Assembly (NCBI RefSeq): GCF_017874625.1
Contig: NZ_JAGIKZ010000013.1
Coordinates: forward strand, 1 to 64,000
Direction of reading: 5' to 3'
Origin: Cytobacillus eiseniae
GTDB taxonomy: Bacteria > Bacillota > Bacilli > Bacillales > Cytobacillaceae
DNA: 64,000 nucleotides
A program made the position numbers and the translations under genes. The notes below the pieces were generated by a model. The model searched no databases. It had not been told where the DNA came from and was given only the letters and a program-made list of their open reading frames with translations. Positions 32,560-41,181 of the stretch are shown in pieces. Positions within the stretch are counted from its first letter, which is position 1, and each line of letters starts with the position of its first letter.

Positions 32560-34377
32560 TTATAGTACAGCTAGTTTGCTACTTCCTTGATGATTGCTAA
32601 GGTAAAGCAGCCTTGTCTTTAATAGTTCGGTATCCATCATAATAAATTCATCTAATAACTGCATAATCGGCTCGACATCTTGATTAAGTGATTTTCCAAT
32701 ATAAATTTTAGGATAGACTTGCTCTGGATGGACTTCATCATCCTTTAATAGCTCTTCATATAACTTTTCACCTGGTCTAATTCCAGTAAACTTTATGCCA
32801 ATTTCTTCAACATTTTTCCCTGACAATCGAATTAAGTTTTGTGCAAGATCAATGATCTTTACTGGCTCGCCCATATCTAACACAAAAATCTCCCCACCCT
32901 TGGCCAAGGCACCTGCTTGGAGAGTTAGTCTTGATGCCTCTGGAATCGTCATAAAATAGCGAACCATTTCAGGATCTGTGACCGTTACTGGCCCCCCTTT
33001 TTGTATTTGCTTTTTAAATAGTGGGATTACACTGCCTCTACTTCCTAATACATTTCCAAATCGTACAGCTACAAATTTTGTTTTACTCACTTGATTCATA
33101 TTTTGGATAATCATTTCTGCCATACGTTTTGTCGCACCCATCACACTCGTCGGATTTACTGCCTTATCAGTTGAGATCATAACAAAGCTCTCAACATGGT
33201 TCCAATTGGCCGCATTTGCAACATTTAATGTGCCAATCACGTTGTTTTTTACCGCCTCTTCTGGATTATCTTCCATTAAAGGGACATGCTTATGTGCAGC
33301 AGCATGATATACTACATTTGGCTGATGCTTATTCATAACATTCATCATTTTATCTCCATCTTGTATATCTGCAATTTCTGCACAAAATTGGATTCCTGTA
33401 TGTCTGAACCCTTCTTCCAGCTCTAATTTTATCGAATAAATACTATTTTCCCCATGTCCAAGTAGAATTACCTTTCTCGGATTAAAGTTTGTTACTTGTC
33501 GACAAATTTCAGAACCGATTGAACCACCTGCCCCTGTAATTAAAACAACTTTATTCGTAATAAATTCGGAAATTCCTACCACATCTAATTCAATCGTTTT
33601 CCTGCCTAATAAGTCTTCTACCTGAACATCACGAAATTGATTAATCGAAATTCTACCAGTCATGATATCTTCAAGCATTGGAATCATTTGTGTTTTCTTC
33701 CCAGTTTCCATGCATAATTGGAAAATTTGATTGAGGACTGTTTTATTTAATGAAGGGATGGCAATTACAATATTATCAATTTCATATTCCTTGACTGCTC
33801 TTTCGATCTGATTCTTTCCACCAATTACAGGGATTCCAAGAATCTCAAGGCCGTGTTTCTTCCAATCATCATCAATAAATCCGATAGGTAATAATTCAGC
33901 TCGCTTATTTTGTAACAGTTGTCTCGCAACCATCGTTCCTGCTGAACCGGCTCCAACAATTAATGTTCTTTTTTTATTATTCAACTCAATCATTTTTGTA
34001 TTTCTTACTATTCTTCCAAAAAAGCGCGTCCCTCCAATAAGCAAAATATAAAACATCCAAGTGACAATTAATAAACGGAAGTTAGCTGCTTGAAGAATGA
34101 AGTGCTGGGCGAGACCAACTGACAGTACAGAAAAGGTAATAGTTTTTATAATAATAATGAGTTCGCCAATGCTAGCATATTGCCAGGACTTCTTATAAAG
34201 TTTATAAATAGAGCTGAAAGCATGATGAGAGAGTAATAATAATAAAGAACTAAGCATTAATGAGATAAAAGGAATATTCGAAAAGTGATTAGTTAAAATG
34301 CTGCCCAAAGAAAAAGCGATAAGTACGACAATCGAATCAGAAAAAATGAAAAATGAAAAATGATTCCTTAAACCCAT
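32560..34377 (-). CDS. epsC: EpsC, UDP-N-acetylglucosamine 4,6-dehydratase (CapD type)
   Basis: A membrane-bound dehydratase making the UDP-4-keto-6-deoxy-GlcNAc precursor of bacillosamine-like sugars. Four N-terminal membrane segments (about 1-125) are followed by a CoA-binding-like Rossmann domain ([14 protein letters not shown]) and the catalytic SDR domain with [13 protein letters not shown] near 285, [11 protein letters not shown] and the altered catalytic triad [20 protein letters not shown]. The length of 605 is typical. The ATG at 34377 follows AAAAGGAGG. It is the first gene of the EPS operon, behind a long structured leader. Confidence 0.95.
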   Translation of the reverse strand: MGLRNHFSFFIFSDSIVVLIAFSLGSILTNHFSNIPFISLMLSSLLLLLSHHAFSSIYKLYKKSWQYASIGELIIIIKTITFSVLSVGLAQHFILQAANFRLLIVTWMFYILLIGGTRFFGRIVRNTKMIELNNKKRTLIVGAGSAGTMVARQLLQNKRAELLPIGFIDDDWKKHGLEILGIPVIGGKNQIERAVKEYEIDNIVIAIPSLNKTVLNQIFQLCMETGKKTQMIPMLEDIMTGRISINQFRDVQVEDLLGRKTIELDVVGISEFITNKVVLITGAGGSIGSEICRQVTNFNPRKVILLGHGENSIYSIKLELEEGFRHTGIQFCAEIADIQDGDKMMNVMNKHQPNVVYHAAAHKHVPLMEDNPEEAVKNNVIGTLNVANAANWNHVESFVMISTDKAVNPTSVMGATKRMAEMIIQNMNQVSKTKFVAVRFGNVLGSRGSVIPLFKKQIQKGGPVTVTDPEMVRYFMTIPEASRLTLQAGALAKGGEIFVLDMGEPVKIIDLAQNLIRLSGKNVEEIGIKFTGIRPGEKLYEELLKDDEVHPEQVYPKIYIGKSLNQDVEPIMQLLDEFIMMDTELLKTRLLYLSNHQGSSKLAVL

Positions 34378-34397
34378 GATTCTAATCCTCCTTTTCT

Positions 34398-34462
34398 AAT
34401 TTTTAAAGATCTTATCTATAAGGTCTTTAACAAAAATCTTATAGATAAAAACTTTAAAAATT
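34398..34462 (-). repeat. 25-base inverted repeat between the EAR element and epsC
   Basis: Arms 34398-34422 and 34438-34462 pair over 25 positions with one mismatch and one wobble around a 15-base loop. It is AT-rich, lacks a T-run beyond the 3' arm, and ends 6 bases before the epsC ribosome site, so it is not a classical terminator. It could protect the message or affect access of ribosomes. Confidence 0.7.
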
Positions 34463-34552
34463 GGGCATCTAACCCATCCTCACACCATACTATCGACGAC
34501 AAACACGTCTAAGGTTTTTCAACCCACAATATAGCCGAGTGCCTCCATTGAT
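34461..34552 (-). ncRNA. EAR / epsC leader RNA element (processive antiterminator) candidate
   Basis: On the minus strand the leader of epsC contains a compact, GC-richer block in an AT-rich setting. It starts GGAGGCACTCGGCTATATTG, has the hairpins GGGTTGAAAAACCT and GACG-N7-CGTC, then GATAGTATGGTG and GGATGGGTTAGATGCCC; GGCA and TGCC can close it. Position, size (about 90 bases) and layout fit the eps-associated RNA that lets polymerase pass distal terminators in Bacillus eps operons. I judged the match from memory, not by covariance search. Confidence 0.75.
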
Positions 34553-34730
34553 AATGGTCAGGAGACATCACCATTGACAAATCAAAGTTATATTCTTAAT
34601 AACGAACATTAAAACAATAAGAAGTACAAGCATTTCTTACTTTGTGCCCATTCATCCTTTATTTTTATAAACAAGCTATTTATATACGAGTTTAATCCTA
34701 ATTTTATACATTCTGTTATGCCATATGCCT

Positions 34731-34759
34731 ATTATAGTTCTTTATAAAGAACAAATCAA
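34731..34759 (-). promoter_or_regulatory. EPS operon promoter with SinR operator in the spacer
   Basis: On the minus strand TTGATT (34759-34754), a 17-base spacer and a perfect TATAAT (34736-34731). The spacer is T plus GTTCTTTATAAAGAAC (34752-34737), a perfect 16-base palindrome with SinR half-sites. A further half-site GTTCTCA lies at 34782-34776. SinR binding would directly exclude RNA polymerase. This leaves a leader of about 350 bases before epsC. Confidence 0.85.
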
Positions 34760-34803
34760 TGAAATTTTTCCTATGTGAGAACAATTTCTCTCTTTTAACG
34801 ACA

Positions 34804-34845
34804 AAAAAAAACTAGTCCCCCCTGCTCTATACAAGGGGGACTAGC
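34804..34845 (-). terminator. Terminator after psuG
   Basis: CTAGTCCCCC pairs with GGGGGACTAG and is followed by eight T residues on the minus strand. It isolates psuGK from the EPS promoter just beyond. Confidence 0.92.
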
Positions 34846-34852
34846 TACTTTA

Positions 34853-35764
34853 TTACTTTAAATTCACTGCAATTCTCGCTCCAACTTCAGCGTTATGCTT
34901 CACTAATGCGATATTGGCCGTTAAACTTTTTCCTTCTGTTAGTTCTTTCACTTTTCCTAATAGGAATGGAGTAACTTTTTTCCCAGCAATATTGTTTTCT
35001 TTTGCTTCTTTCAATGCAGATTCAATCACATTTGTTATGAATGCTTCTTCTAACGCATCTGCCTCTGGAATTGGATTGGCTACAACTACTCCGCCATTTA
35101 ATCCAAGCTCCCATTTCGTACGGATCATTGCTGCTGCATCTTCTGCTGTATCTACACGATAGTTGACACCAAATGGGCTTGTTCGTGTGTAAAATGCTGG
35201 CAATGAATCTGTTTCAAATCCAAGAACAGGCACTCCATGTGTTTCAAGATATTCTAATGTAAGTCCGATGTCGAGGATTGATTTCGCACCTGCACATACA
35301 ACTGCTACATTCGTTTGGGCAAGCTCTTGAAGGTCGGCAGAGATATCCATTGTTGTTTCTGCTCCGCGGTGAACACCACCGATGCCTCCTGTTGCAAACA
35401 CTTCGATTCCTGCATATTGTGCGCAGATCATTGTTGCTGCTACAGTTGTTGCTCCGTGTTTTTTATTTGCTAATAGGTATGGAAGATCACGGCGGCTCGC
35501 TTTTTCAATTTCCTTGCTTGTCCCGAGGAATTCAAGCTCTTCATCTGTAATGCCGATTTTGATCTTGCCATCCAAAATCGCAATCGTTGCTGGAACTGCA
35601 CCGTTCTTGCGAATAATTTCTTCTACTTCTTTTGCTGTTTCAATATTTTGTGGATAAGGCATTCCGTGTGAAATAATTGTAGATTCCAATGCAACAATTG
35701 GTTTATTCGCTTTCTTTGCTTCTTGTACCTCAGCTGAAAACTCTAAGTATTTTTCTATCATCAT
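34853..35764 (-). CDS. psuG: Pseudouridine-5'-phosphate glycosidase
   Basis: Splits pseudouridine 5'-phosphate to uracil and ribose-5-phosphate, cutting the C-C glycosidic bond (reversible). The family signature is clear: [18 protein letters not shown] at about 24-41, [53 protein letters not shown], and NPIPEADAL. The length of 303 is typical. The ATG at 35764 follows AAAGGAG. It is downstream of psuK by 13 bases, so the two form one salvage operon. Confidence 0.96.
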   Translation of the reverse strand: MMIEKYLEFSAEVQEAKKANKPIVALESTIISHGMPYPQNIETAKEVEEIIRKNGAVPATIAILDGKIKIGITDEELEFLGTSKEIEKASRRDLPYLLANKKHGATTVAATMICAQYAGIEVFATGGIGGVHRGAETTMDISADLQELAQTNVAVVCAGAKSILDIGLTLEYLETHGVPVLGFETDSLPAFYTRTSPFGVNYRVDTAEDAAAMIRTKWELGLNGGVVVANPIPEADALEEAFITNVIESALKEAKENNIAGKKVTPFLLGKVKELTEGKSLTANIALVKHNAEVGARIAVNLK

Positions 35765-35777
35765 GTTAATCTCCTTT

Positions 35778-36872
35778 TTAAAAGTATTTTTTAAATGTTT
35801 CTTGCAGATGCAAATCGTTCAATGCTGGATTAACGGTTTCATGTGACCGCAGTGTAAGAATGGAACAGGCAATCCCAATTTTACATGCATTTTCTGTGTC
35901 TAATCCTTTTAAATAAGCGTACATAATGCCTGATACAAGGGAATCACCAGCACCTGTCACATCTTCTACCTCCACTTTTGGTGGAAGAATGGCACCTGCT
36001 TCGCCTTCTTTCGTGTAGTAAATGAGCCCCTTGTCACCTCGAGTGATCACAACTTTCTCTACACCTTTTTTATGGATTCTTTCCGCTGCTTTAAAATAGT
36101 CGCCTTCTTCTTTAATCTCTATTTCAGATAATGCCTCAGCCTCATCTTTATTAGCAATCAACCATGTAACACCTTGAAGATTTTGTGGCAGCTTTTTCAC
36201 TTTTGGAGAGGAGACAGGTGTGATGCATAATGGAATATTTTCTATCTCACAACGAGTAATTACCTGCTTCAACACATCATCTGAGAAATTCGTATCCATG
36301 ACAACCATTGAGGCGGCGGCAATATAGCCCCATCTTTTCTCAATGAACTCCTGATCAATGGAATCGTAAATACTCATATCTGCAAGAGCAACAGCCATTT
36401 CACCCTCATTGTCTAAAATAGCTGTGTATGTGCCAGTTGGCTGATCTGATAGCTTTTGTGATGGACGAATATCGACAAAGGACTTCGTATAATCAAGCAG
36501 CCATTCCCCTTCAGGATCTTCGCCAACAACTGTCATTAGGGAGACATCACAACCTAACCGCCCTAAGTTCTCAGCAATGTTTCTTGCAACTCCTCCACAT
36601 GACTGTGAACTTTCAGCTGGATTGGACGTTCCATACTGGAGGGTCTTAAGCGATTGGATTTTTCTATCAACGTTTGACCCGCCAATAGCCACAATATCCT
36701 TCTTATTTGGAAGGATATATGCCCTGCCAAGCAGCTTTCCATCCTTTGTTAACGAGGAAATATAGCCAGCAACTGCAGATCTTGACAATCCAGTCTTCTC
36801 TGCTAGTTCAATCTGTGAAATAAATGGATTTGTTTTAATAAGCTGCAATATCAACGATTCTTTTTCATTCAT
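35778..36872 (-). CDS. psuK: Pseudouridine kinase with N-terminal winged helix (PfkB family)
   Basis: Phosphorylates pseudouridine for PsuG. Residues 1-55 form a winged-helix HTH ([20 protein letters not shown]), residues 60-364 a PfkB kinase with [24 protein letters not shown] and the catalytic [11 protein letters not shown] near 310. The fused HTH suggests that the kinase regulates its own operon. A 31-base palindrome overlaps the promoter upstream. Fusions of this form (YeiI/YdjH-type) occur in several bacteria. The ATG follows GGAGCTGAG. Confidence 0.9.
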   Translation of the reverse strand: MNEKESLILQLIKTNPFISQIELAEKTGLSRSAVAGYISSLTKDGKLLGRAYILPNKKDIVAIGGSNVDRKIQSLKTLQYGTSNPAESSQSCGGVARNIAENLGRLGCDVSLMTVVGEDPEGEWLLDYTKSFVDIRPSQKLSDQPTGTYTAILDNEGEMAVALADMSIYDSIDQEFIEKRWGYIAAASMVVMDTNFSDDVLKQVITRCEIENIPLCITPVSSPKVKKLPQNLQGVTWLIANKDEAEALSEIEIKEEGDYFKAAERIHKKGVEKVVITRGDKGLIYYTKEGEAGAILPPKVEVEDVTGAGDSLVSGIMYAYLKGLDTENACKIGIACSILTLRSHETVNPALNDLHLQETFKKYF

Positions 36873-36895
36873 ATTTTCTCAGCTCCACTTCTGAT

Positions 36896-36926
36896 AAACT
36901 TATGTCTATATTATAAACATAAGTTT
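36896..36926. promoter_or_regulatory. Palindromic operator over the psuKG promoter
   Basis: AAACTTATGT (36896-36905) and ACATAAGTTT (36917-36926) are perfect 10-base arms around an 11-base centre, which holds a minus-strand TATAAT (36915-36910). A dimeric regulator, plausibly the PsuK HTH, would cover the -10. Confidence 0.6.
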
Positions 36927-36965
36927 CGATAAAACGCAAATATTTTTTCCCTGTAAGTTTAATGG

Positions 36966-37010
36966 TAGACAAGTATTTATTAAAACCATATAATTAGCTA
37001 GGTAACTAAT
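36966..37010 (+). promoter_or_regulatory. Promoter and MarR-type operator before the MarR-MFS pair
   Basis: TAGACA (36966-36971), a 17-base spacer and a perfect TATAAT (36989-36994). The palindrome ATTAG-N8-CTAAT (36993-37010) overlaps the -10 and is likely bound by the MarR protein encoded next. Confidence 0.65.
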
Positions 37011-37026
37011 TTAGTGGGGTGTATGT

Positions 37027-37443
37027 ATGAGCGATAATCGTAATGAATTTTTCCATTCTATTAATCAATTCACACGGCATTTTTCAAAAGCACTAAATGA
37101 AGCACTTGTTCCACTTGGACTTTATTCTGCCCAATGGACAATTATCTATTTATTAAATACAAATGGCCCATCCTCACAAAAGGAATTAGCCCAATACCTT
37201 GGGGTTGAAGCACCGACAATGACACGTACATTATCAAGATTAGAGAGTGCTGGATGGATTACCAAAGAAATGGGGGCAGATAGACGGGAGAAAAGAATCA
37301 TCCTAACAGAAGCGGCAGTCCAACAATTTGATGGATGGCTCCAAGCTGTGCGGACATGCGAAAACAATATACTAAAAAAAATAAGTGAAGAAGAACTTCT
37401 TTTTACACAATCAATTATTAGAAAAATGAGCGAAGGCCTATAA
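37027..37443 (+). CDS. MarR-family transcriptional regulator
   Basis: A 138-residue winged-helix dimer that represses drug-efflux or stress genes and lets go on binding a ligand. The core reads SSQKELAQYLGVEAPTMTRT (recognition helix), then ESAGWITKEMGADRREKRII (wing). The ATG at 37027 follows GGGGTG. It precedes an MFS exporter by 134 bases on the same strand, and a palindromic operator overlaps its own promoter, so it probably controls both genes. Confidence 0.9.
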   Translation: MSDNRNEFFHSINQFTRHFSKALNEALVPLGLYSAQWTIIYLLNTNGPSSQKELAQYLGVEAPTMTRTLSRLESAGWITKEMGADRREKRIILTEAAVQQFDGWLQAVRTCENNILKKISEEELLFTQSIIRKMSEGL

Positions 37444-37577
37444 ATTCCTTTCTCCTCGAATTAGCTTGTCTCTGGTAAGATTAATCGGTGAATTACATTC
37501 TCCTATTTCTTCATCTAGTCTCTGATTTCAAGCCACAAATTCATACTAACTTATCTTACTTATTAACGGAGGTCATC

Positions 37578-38783
37578 ATGAAGAAACAGCCATTATGGAC
37601 GAAAGATTTTTTAAGTATATCAATTATTAGCTTTTTCTTATTTATGGGATTTTATATCTTATTAACAACATTGCCGATTTATATATTGGATGATTTAAAG
37701 GGAAATGAGTCACAGGTTGGTGCGATCGTCTCTGTATTCCTCATTGCAGCTGTATTATGTCGGCCATTCACGGGCAAATGGATTGATCAAATTGGAAGAA
37801 AAAAAACACTCCTCTTTTCACTAACCATCTTCTTTCTTTCTAGTCTTTTGTATTTATGGACAGATTCCTTTCTACTACTACTTGCCCTTCGATTCATGCA
37901 TGGGATTGGTTTTGGAATGGCAACAACTGCAACAGGAGCCATAATTGCCGATATTGTGCCTAATGAACGAAAAGGGGAAGGACTTGGCTACTACGCTTTA
38001 TTTATGAATTTAGCGATGGTCATTGGTCCCTTTGCTGGATTATCGATGATTCAATATACTAGCTTTCATTGGCTCTTTATGTTATGTACAGTTTTATCGC
38101 TATTTGCCTTGTTATTATCACTATTTGTTCATATTCCAGAATGCATCGTACCTACTGAGAAAGAAGAGAAATCAACGTTTTCATTTGCAAGCTTTTTTGA
38201 GAAAAATGCCATCTCTGTTTCAATTGTCGGTGGGATTCTTGCCTTTGCATACTCCGGCATTCTCTCCTTTATTTCTGTTTATGCGAAAGAGCTAGGATTA
38301 CTCGAAGCGGCAAGCTACTTCTTTGTCGTATATGCAGCTGCTATCTTAATAAGCCGGCCATTTACAGGAAAGTGGTTTGATATGTATGGAGAAAATAAAA
38401 TTATTTATCCATCGATCATTTTATTTGCAATCGGTTTAGTTATGCTCAGTCAAGCTGATACGACACTGCTATTCCTATCCTCTGGTGTCATTATCGGTTT
38501 AGGTTATGGTAGTCTATCACCAAGTTTGCAAACAATTGCTATTAAAAAATCACCTGCATCAAAAAGAGGGTTAGCCACATCTACCTATTTCACTTTTTTT
38601 GATTCAGGCATTGGGATTGGCTCCTACGCACTTGGCGTAGTCGCTGTCTATACAAGCTTTTCTTCCTTATATATCGTTCTTGCAGGAGTAGTACTCCTTT
38701 CATTTATTACCTATTACTTCCTGCATGACAAAAAGTCCACTAAGGAAAAAGTCATCCAAACAGAAGCTGAAATGACGATATAA
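37578..38783 (+). CDS. MFS transporter, probable drug exporter
   Basis: A 401-residue 12-segment major facilitator. The loop 2-3 motif is GKWIDQIGRKKTLL and motif C-like residues sit in AMVIGPFAGLSMI. The ATG at 37578 lies after GGAGGTCATC; the frame upstream to 37488 is not needed. It is in an operon with the MarR regulator. Typical substrates are toxic organic compounds; none can be named. Confidence 0.88.
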   Translation: MKKQPLWTKDFLSISIISFFLFMGFYILLTTLPIYILDDLKGNESQVGAIVSVFLIAAVLCRPFTGKWIDQIGRKKTLLFSLTIFFLSSLLYLWTDSFLLLLALRFMHGIGFGMATTATGAIIADIVPNERKGEGLGYYALFMNLAMVIGPFAGLSMIQYTSFHWLFMLCTVLSLFALLLSLFVHIPECIVPTEKEEKSTFSFASFFEKNAISVSIVGGILAFAYSGILSFISVYAKELGLLEAASYFFVVYAAAILISRPFTGKWFDMYGENKIIYPSIILFAIGLVMLSQADTTLLFLSSGVIIGLGYGSLSPSLQTIAIKKSPASKRGLATSTYFTFFDSGIGIGSYALGVVAVYTSFSSLYIVLAGVVLLSFITYYFLHDKKSTKEKVIQTEAEMTI

Positions 38784-38793
38784 ATTTATCATT

Positions 38794-38819
38794 AGAACCC
38801 TTTTTAAGGGTTCTTTTTG
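38794..38819 (+). terminator. Terminator after the MFS gene
   Basis: AGAACCCTT/AAGGGTTCT with a 3-base loop and a T-run. Confidence 0.85.
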
Positions 38820-38854
38820 TCAATATCTAATTATGAATTTTTTGTGAAAAATAT

Positions 38855-38884
38855 TTGTCTTTTTTATGAACTTTAGAATATAAT
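38855..38884 (+). promoter_or_regulatory. Promoter of the 39-residue membrane protein gene
   Basis: TTGTCT (38855-38860), an 18-base spacer and a perfect TATAAT (38879-38884), 48 bases before the small ORF. Confidence 0.55.
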
Positions 38885-38931
38885 GTAAATAATATAAATA
38901 CTGTTAAAATATTTCGAAAGGGAGAAAACCA

Positions 38932-39051
38932 ATGACCTATATTTGGATTTTAAATTATGCCATTCCTATTGTTGCCTTTCTATCCCTCGGCATTCTGATC
39001 GATCATTTGTGTAAACCTGACAAAGTCAGCAAGCAGGAAGCTGAAGAATAA
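38932..39051 (+). CDS. Small single-pass membrane protein, 39 residues
   Basis: ATG at 38932 follows AAAGGGAG at good spacing. The product starts MTYIWILNYAIPIVAFLSLG, a single membrane helix, and ends with a short charged tail (KPDKVSKQEAEE). It has its own promoter and terminator, a strong sign of a real gene. I recognise no family. It lies between the MFS gene and motB, which comes from the other strand. Such small proteins often modulate a membrane complex, but no partner is evident. Confidence 0.65.
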   Translation: MTYIWILNYAIPIVAFLSLGILIDHLCKPDKVSKQEAEE

Positions 39052-39064
39052 CCGTTCCTTGTTC

Positions 39065-39092
39065 ACTGCTGCTGTTTGAGCAGTTTTTTTTA
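39065..39092 (+). terminator. Terminator after the small membrane protein gene
   Basis: ACTGCT and AGCAGT pair around a short loop, then eight T residues. Confidence 0.75.
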
Positions 39093-39186
39093 TGGCTTAT
39101 TTTGCAAATAATTAAGGCCCCGAGCGACTTGATCATCAAAAGAAGTAGCTCCCCTCTTGAATAATTAAACAAGGGAAGCATCAGCC

Positions 39187-39222
39187 CATAAAAAAAAGCC
39201 AAACCTTTTTTGGTTTAGCTTT
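39187..39222 (-). terminator. Terminator after motB
   Basis: On the minus strand AAGCTAAACC pairs with GGTTTGGCTT (one wobble), followed by a run of T. The stem includes the motB stop codon. Confidence 0.8.
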
Positions 39223-39994
39223 CAGTTCTTGGCAAAATTAAAATTTCTACTCTTCTATTCTTTGCTTTTCCTGCACTATTATCATTAGATGCAACAGGCT
39301 GGAATTCTCCAAATCCCTTAGCACTGAACATTCTTGGATCAAGCTCGTCATTTTTCAAAATAATTTTCATGAAATTGATTGCTCTCATTACACTTAGTTC
39401 CCAATTTGAATCAAAAGGTGCATTTCCGATTGGTACATTATCTGTATGGCCGCTGATAATAATATTCCTAGGTGGATCCATAATAAGAAGCTCTGCAATT
39501 TCATTCGCAATGTTTATATCATTTGTTCTTACATCTGCACTTCCTGATGCAAATAGCACATTATCTCTTATCGAAACCATTAATCCTTCGCCTGTTAATA
39601 AAGTATCCAGTCTTCCTGATAACTCATTTTCTTCAATATAGGCATTTACCTTATTTTGAATTGCTTTCAACTCTTCCTTATCCACTTCACTAAGCATATC
39701 CTCAGATATATTAGGCGCATTTTCATCCTTTTCCTCTGTTTCTTCTGCATCCTCTATATCCGCATTCTTTTGCCCTTCAGGCATTGGACTTTGAAATTCA
39801 AAAACACCTGTTCCACCAGTAAGTGCACTATTAAAGGCTTTGGAAATGGCTTGAAATTTTACTGCATCAACAGAGCTTGAGGCAAAAAGAACGATAAATA
39901 AAGCAAGCAATAAAGTAAGCAAATCTGAATATGGAAGGAGCCAGGATTCATCCACATGCCCCTCATCATGTTTTTTCTTTTTTCGTCTACTCAT
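39215..39994 (-). CDS. motB: Flagellar stator protein MotB
   Basis: With MotA it forms the proton-driven stator and anchors it to peptidoglycan. The single membrane segment holds the proton-carrying Asp24 in PYSDLLTLLLALFIVLFAS; the C-terminal OmpA-like domain shows ISGHTDNVPIGNAPFDSNWE, LSVMRA and NRRVEI. A plain aspartate and the A/F composition favour a proton over a sodium stator, but this is a weak guide. The length is 259. It overlaps motA by 8 bases. Confidence 0.95.
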   Translation of the reverse strand: MSRRKKKKHDEGHVDESWLLPYSDLLTLLLALFIVLFASSSVDAVKFQAISKAFNSALTGGTGVFEFQSPMPEGQKNADIEDAEETEEKDENAPNISEDMLSEVDKEELKAIQNKVNAYIEENELSGRLDTLLTGEGLMVSIRDNVLFASGSADVRTNDINIANEIAELLIMDPPRNIIISGHTDNVPIGNAPFDSNWELSVMRAINFMKIILKNDELDPRMFSAKGFGEFQPVASNDNSAGKAKNRRVEILILPRTES

Positions 39995-40781
39995 TTGCCT
40001 TCACGCTGCTTTCTTCAAGAAATTTCTTTCTTTCTCCAACAGGTAGATAGGAAGCAAGCTTTTGTTCGATCACTCGCGGTGCTTCTCCTTCCAAGACAGA
40101 TAAAACACCTTCAATCATCATTAATTTCAATCTTGATTCTAACTTTGATTTCCTTTTTAACTTATTAGCAAATGGGTGCCATAGCACATACCCAGTAAAG
40201 ATCCCTAACAAAGTAGCAACGAATGCAGCACTAATTGCATGTCCTAGCGCATCTGTGTCACTCATATCACCTAATGCAGCAATTAAACCTACAACAGCTC
40301 CCAATACTCCTAATGTAGGGGCATAGGTACCTGCTTGAGTAAATATTAATGCTCCAGCAGAATGTCTTTCTTCCATTGCATCGATTTCTTCATTTAACAC
40401 ATCTCGTATGTAGTCAGCACTTTGACCATCTACAGCTAATGACAATCCATTTTTAAGAAATGGATCATCTATTTCAGTTGTTTTCGCTTCTAATGCTAGT
40501 AAGCCTTCTTTTCGGGCTAATTGAGCCCATTCTGAAATTAATTGAATTAAATCTGTCGGATTCATTTGCTTTTTTTCTTTAAAAATAACACCAAATAACT
40601 TAGGTACGCGCTTAATTTCACTTGTTGGGAAGGCAATAATAACAGTAGCTGCTGTACCAAGAAGGATGATCAGAATTGCAGCAGGATTCGCTAAAGCGAC
40701 TATCGGTACCCCTTTTAATACCATCCCGACGAATACTGCAATGAATCCTAAAATTAAGCCAATTATCGATGTTTTATCCAT
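39987..40781 (-). CDS. motA: Flagellar stator protein MotA
   Basis: A four-segment membrane protein of the stator. It begins DKTSIIGLILGFIAVFVGMV; the loop has the charged residues that interact with the rotor, and PTLGVLGAVVGLIAAL with its conserved proline lies in segment 3. The length is 264. The ATG at 40781 matches the family start; the open frame to 40796 adds five residues. motAB is separate from other flagellar genes, as in B. subtilis. A sigma-D-like promoter lies 80-106 bases upstream. Confidence 0.95.
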   Translation of the reverse strand: MDKTSIIGLILGFIAVFVGMVLKGVPIVALANPAAILIILLGTAATVIIAFPTSEIKRVPKLFGVIFKEKKQMNPTDLIQLISEWAQLARKEGLLALEAKTTEIDDPFLKNGLSLAVDGQSADYIRDVLNEEIDAMEERHSAGALIFTQAGTYAPTLGVLGAVVGLIAALGDMSDTDALGHAISAAFVATLLGIFTGYVLWHPFANKLKRKSKLESRLKLMMIEGVLSVLEGEAPRVIEQKLASYLPVGERKKFLEESSVKANE

Positions 40782-40860
40782 ATACGTCTCACCCATCTCT
40801 TTAATCTTTATATTTTATTGAACCATTACTATTTTCATAGATTAAGGACTCTCTATTCTT

Positions 40861-40887
40861 ATTTCGACAAAATTTGCTTAAGCTTTA
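40861..40887 (-). promoter_or_regulatory. Sigma-D-like promoter upstream of motAB, overlapped by a 0A-box
   Basis: On the minus strand TAAA (40887-40884), 15 bases, then GTCGAAAT (40868-40861), against the sigma-D consensus TAAA-N15-GCCGATAT (6 of 8 in the -10). The same bases spell TTTGTCGAA, a full 0A-box. Either reading may be right. Confidence 0.5.
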
Positions 40888-40921
40888 GGTCAATTTACAT
40901 TTTTTATTCTAAGAGCTATAG

Positions 40922-40959
40922 AAAAGGCAGAACAGGAATTCCCTGCTCTGCCTTTTTTT
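40922..40959 (-). terminator. Bidirectional terminator-like hairpin after the Cys/Arg-rich gene
   Basis: AAAAGGCAGA-x-CAGG pairs with CCTG-x-TCTGCCTTTT; T-runs occur on both sides, longer on the plus strand. Confidence 0.7.
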
Positions 40960-40965
40960 AAGAAA

Positions 40966-41181
40966 CTACCACCAACAACATCTTCTGCGTCTTCTACAAT
41001 TATCCTCTGCTCCACCTACATTATTGTTTCTACATCTTCCGTTATCTTCTGCGCCTGCAACATTTCCATTTCTGCGATCATTCTCACCTAGAACAATGAC
41101 TTGATTTGCTCGGATAATCACTTGGTCAACACCAAATACTCGTCCATTATTGTTGTGATTGCTGTTACAACAGTTTGACAT
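40966..41181 (-). CDS. Small Asn/Arg/Cys-rich protein, possible spore-coat component
   Basis: A 71-residue protein that begins MSNCCNSNHNNNGRVFGVDQ, has a short hydrophobic stretch (VIIRANQVIVLG), then an imperfect double repeat (GAEDN-x-R) and ends RRRRRCCWW. The composition, with paired cysteines at both ends, resembles cross-linked coat or exosporium proteins of Bacillus spores, but I cannot name a family. The ATG at 41181 follows GGAGGGGGAAAG; the frame upstream to 41268 has none. It is monocistronic with a terminator. No sporulation sigma promoter was recognised with confidence. Confidence 0.6.
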   Translation of the reverse strand: MSNCCNSNHNNNGRVFGVDQVIIRANQVIVLGENDRRNGNVAGAEDNGRCRNNNVGGAEDNCRRRRRCCWW

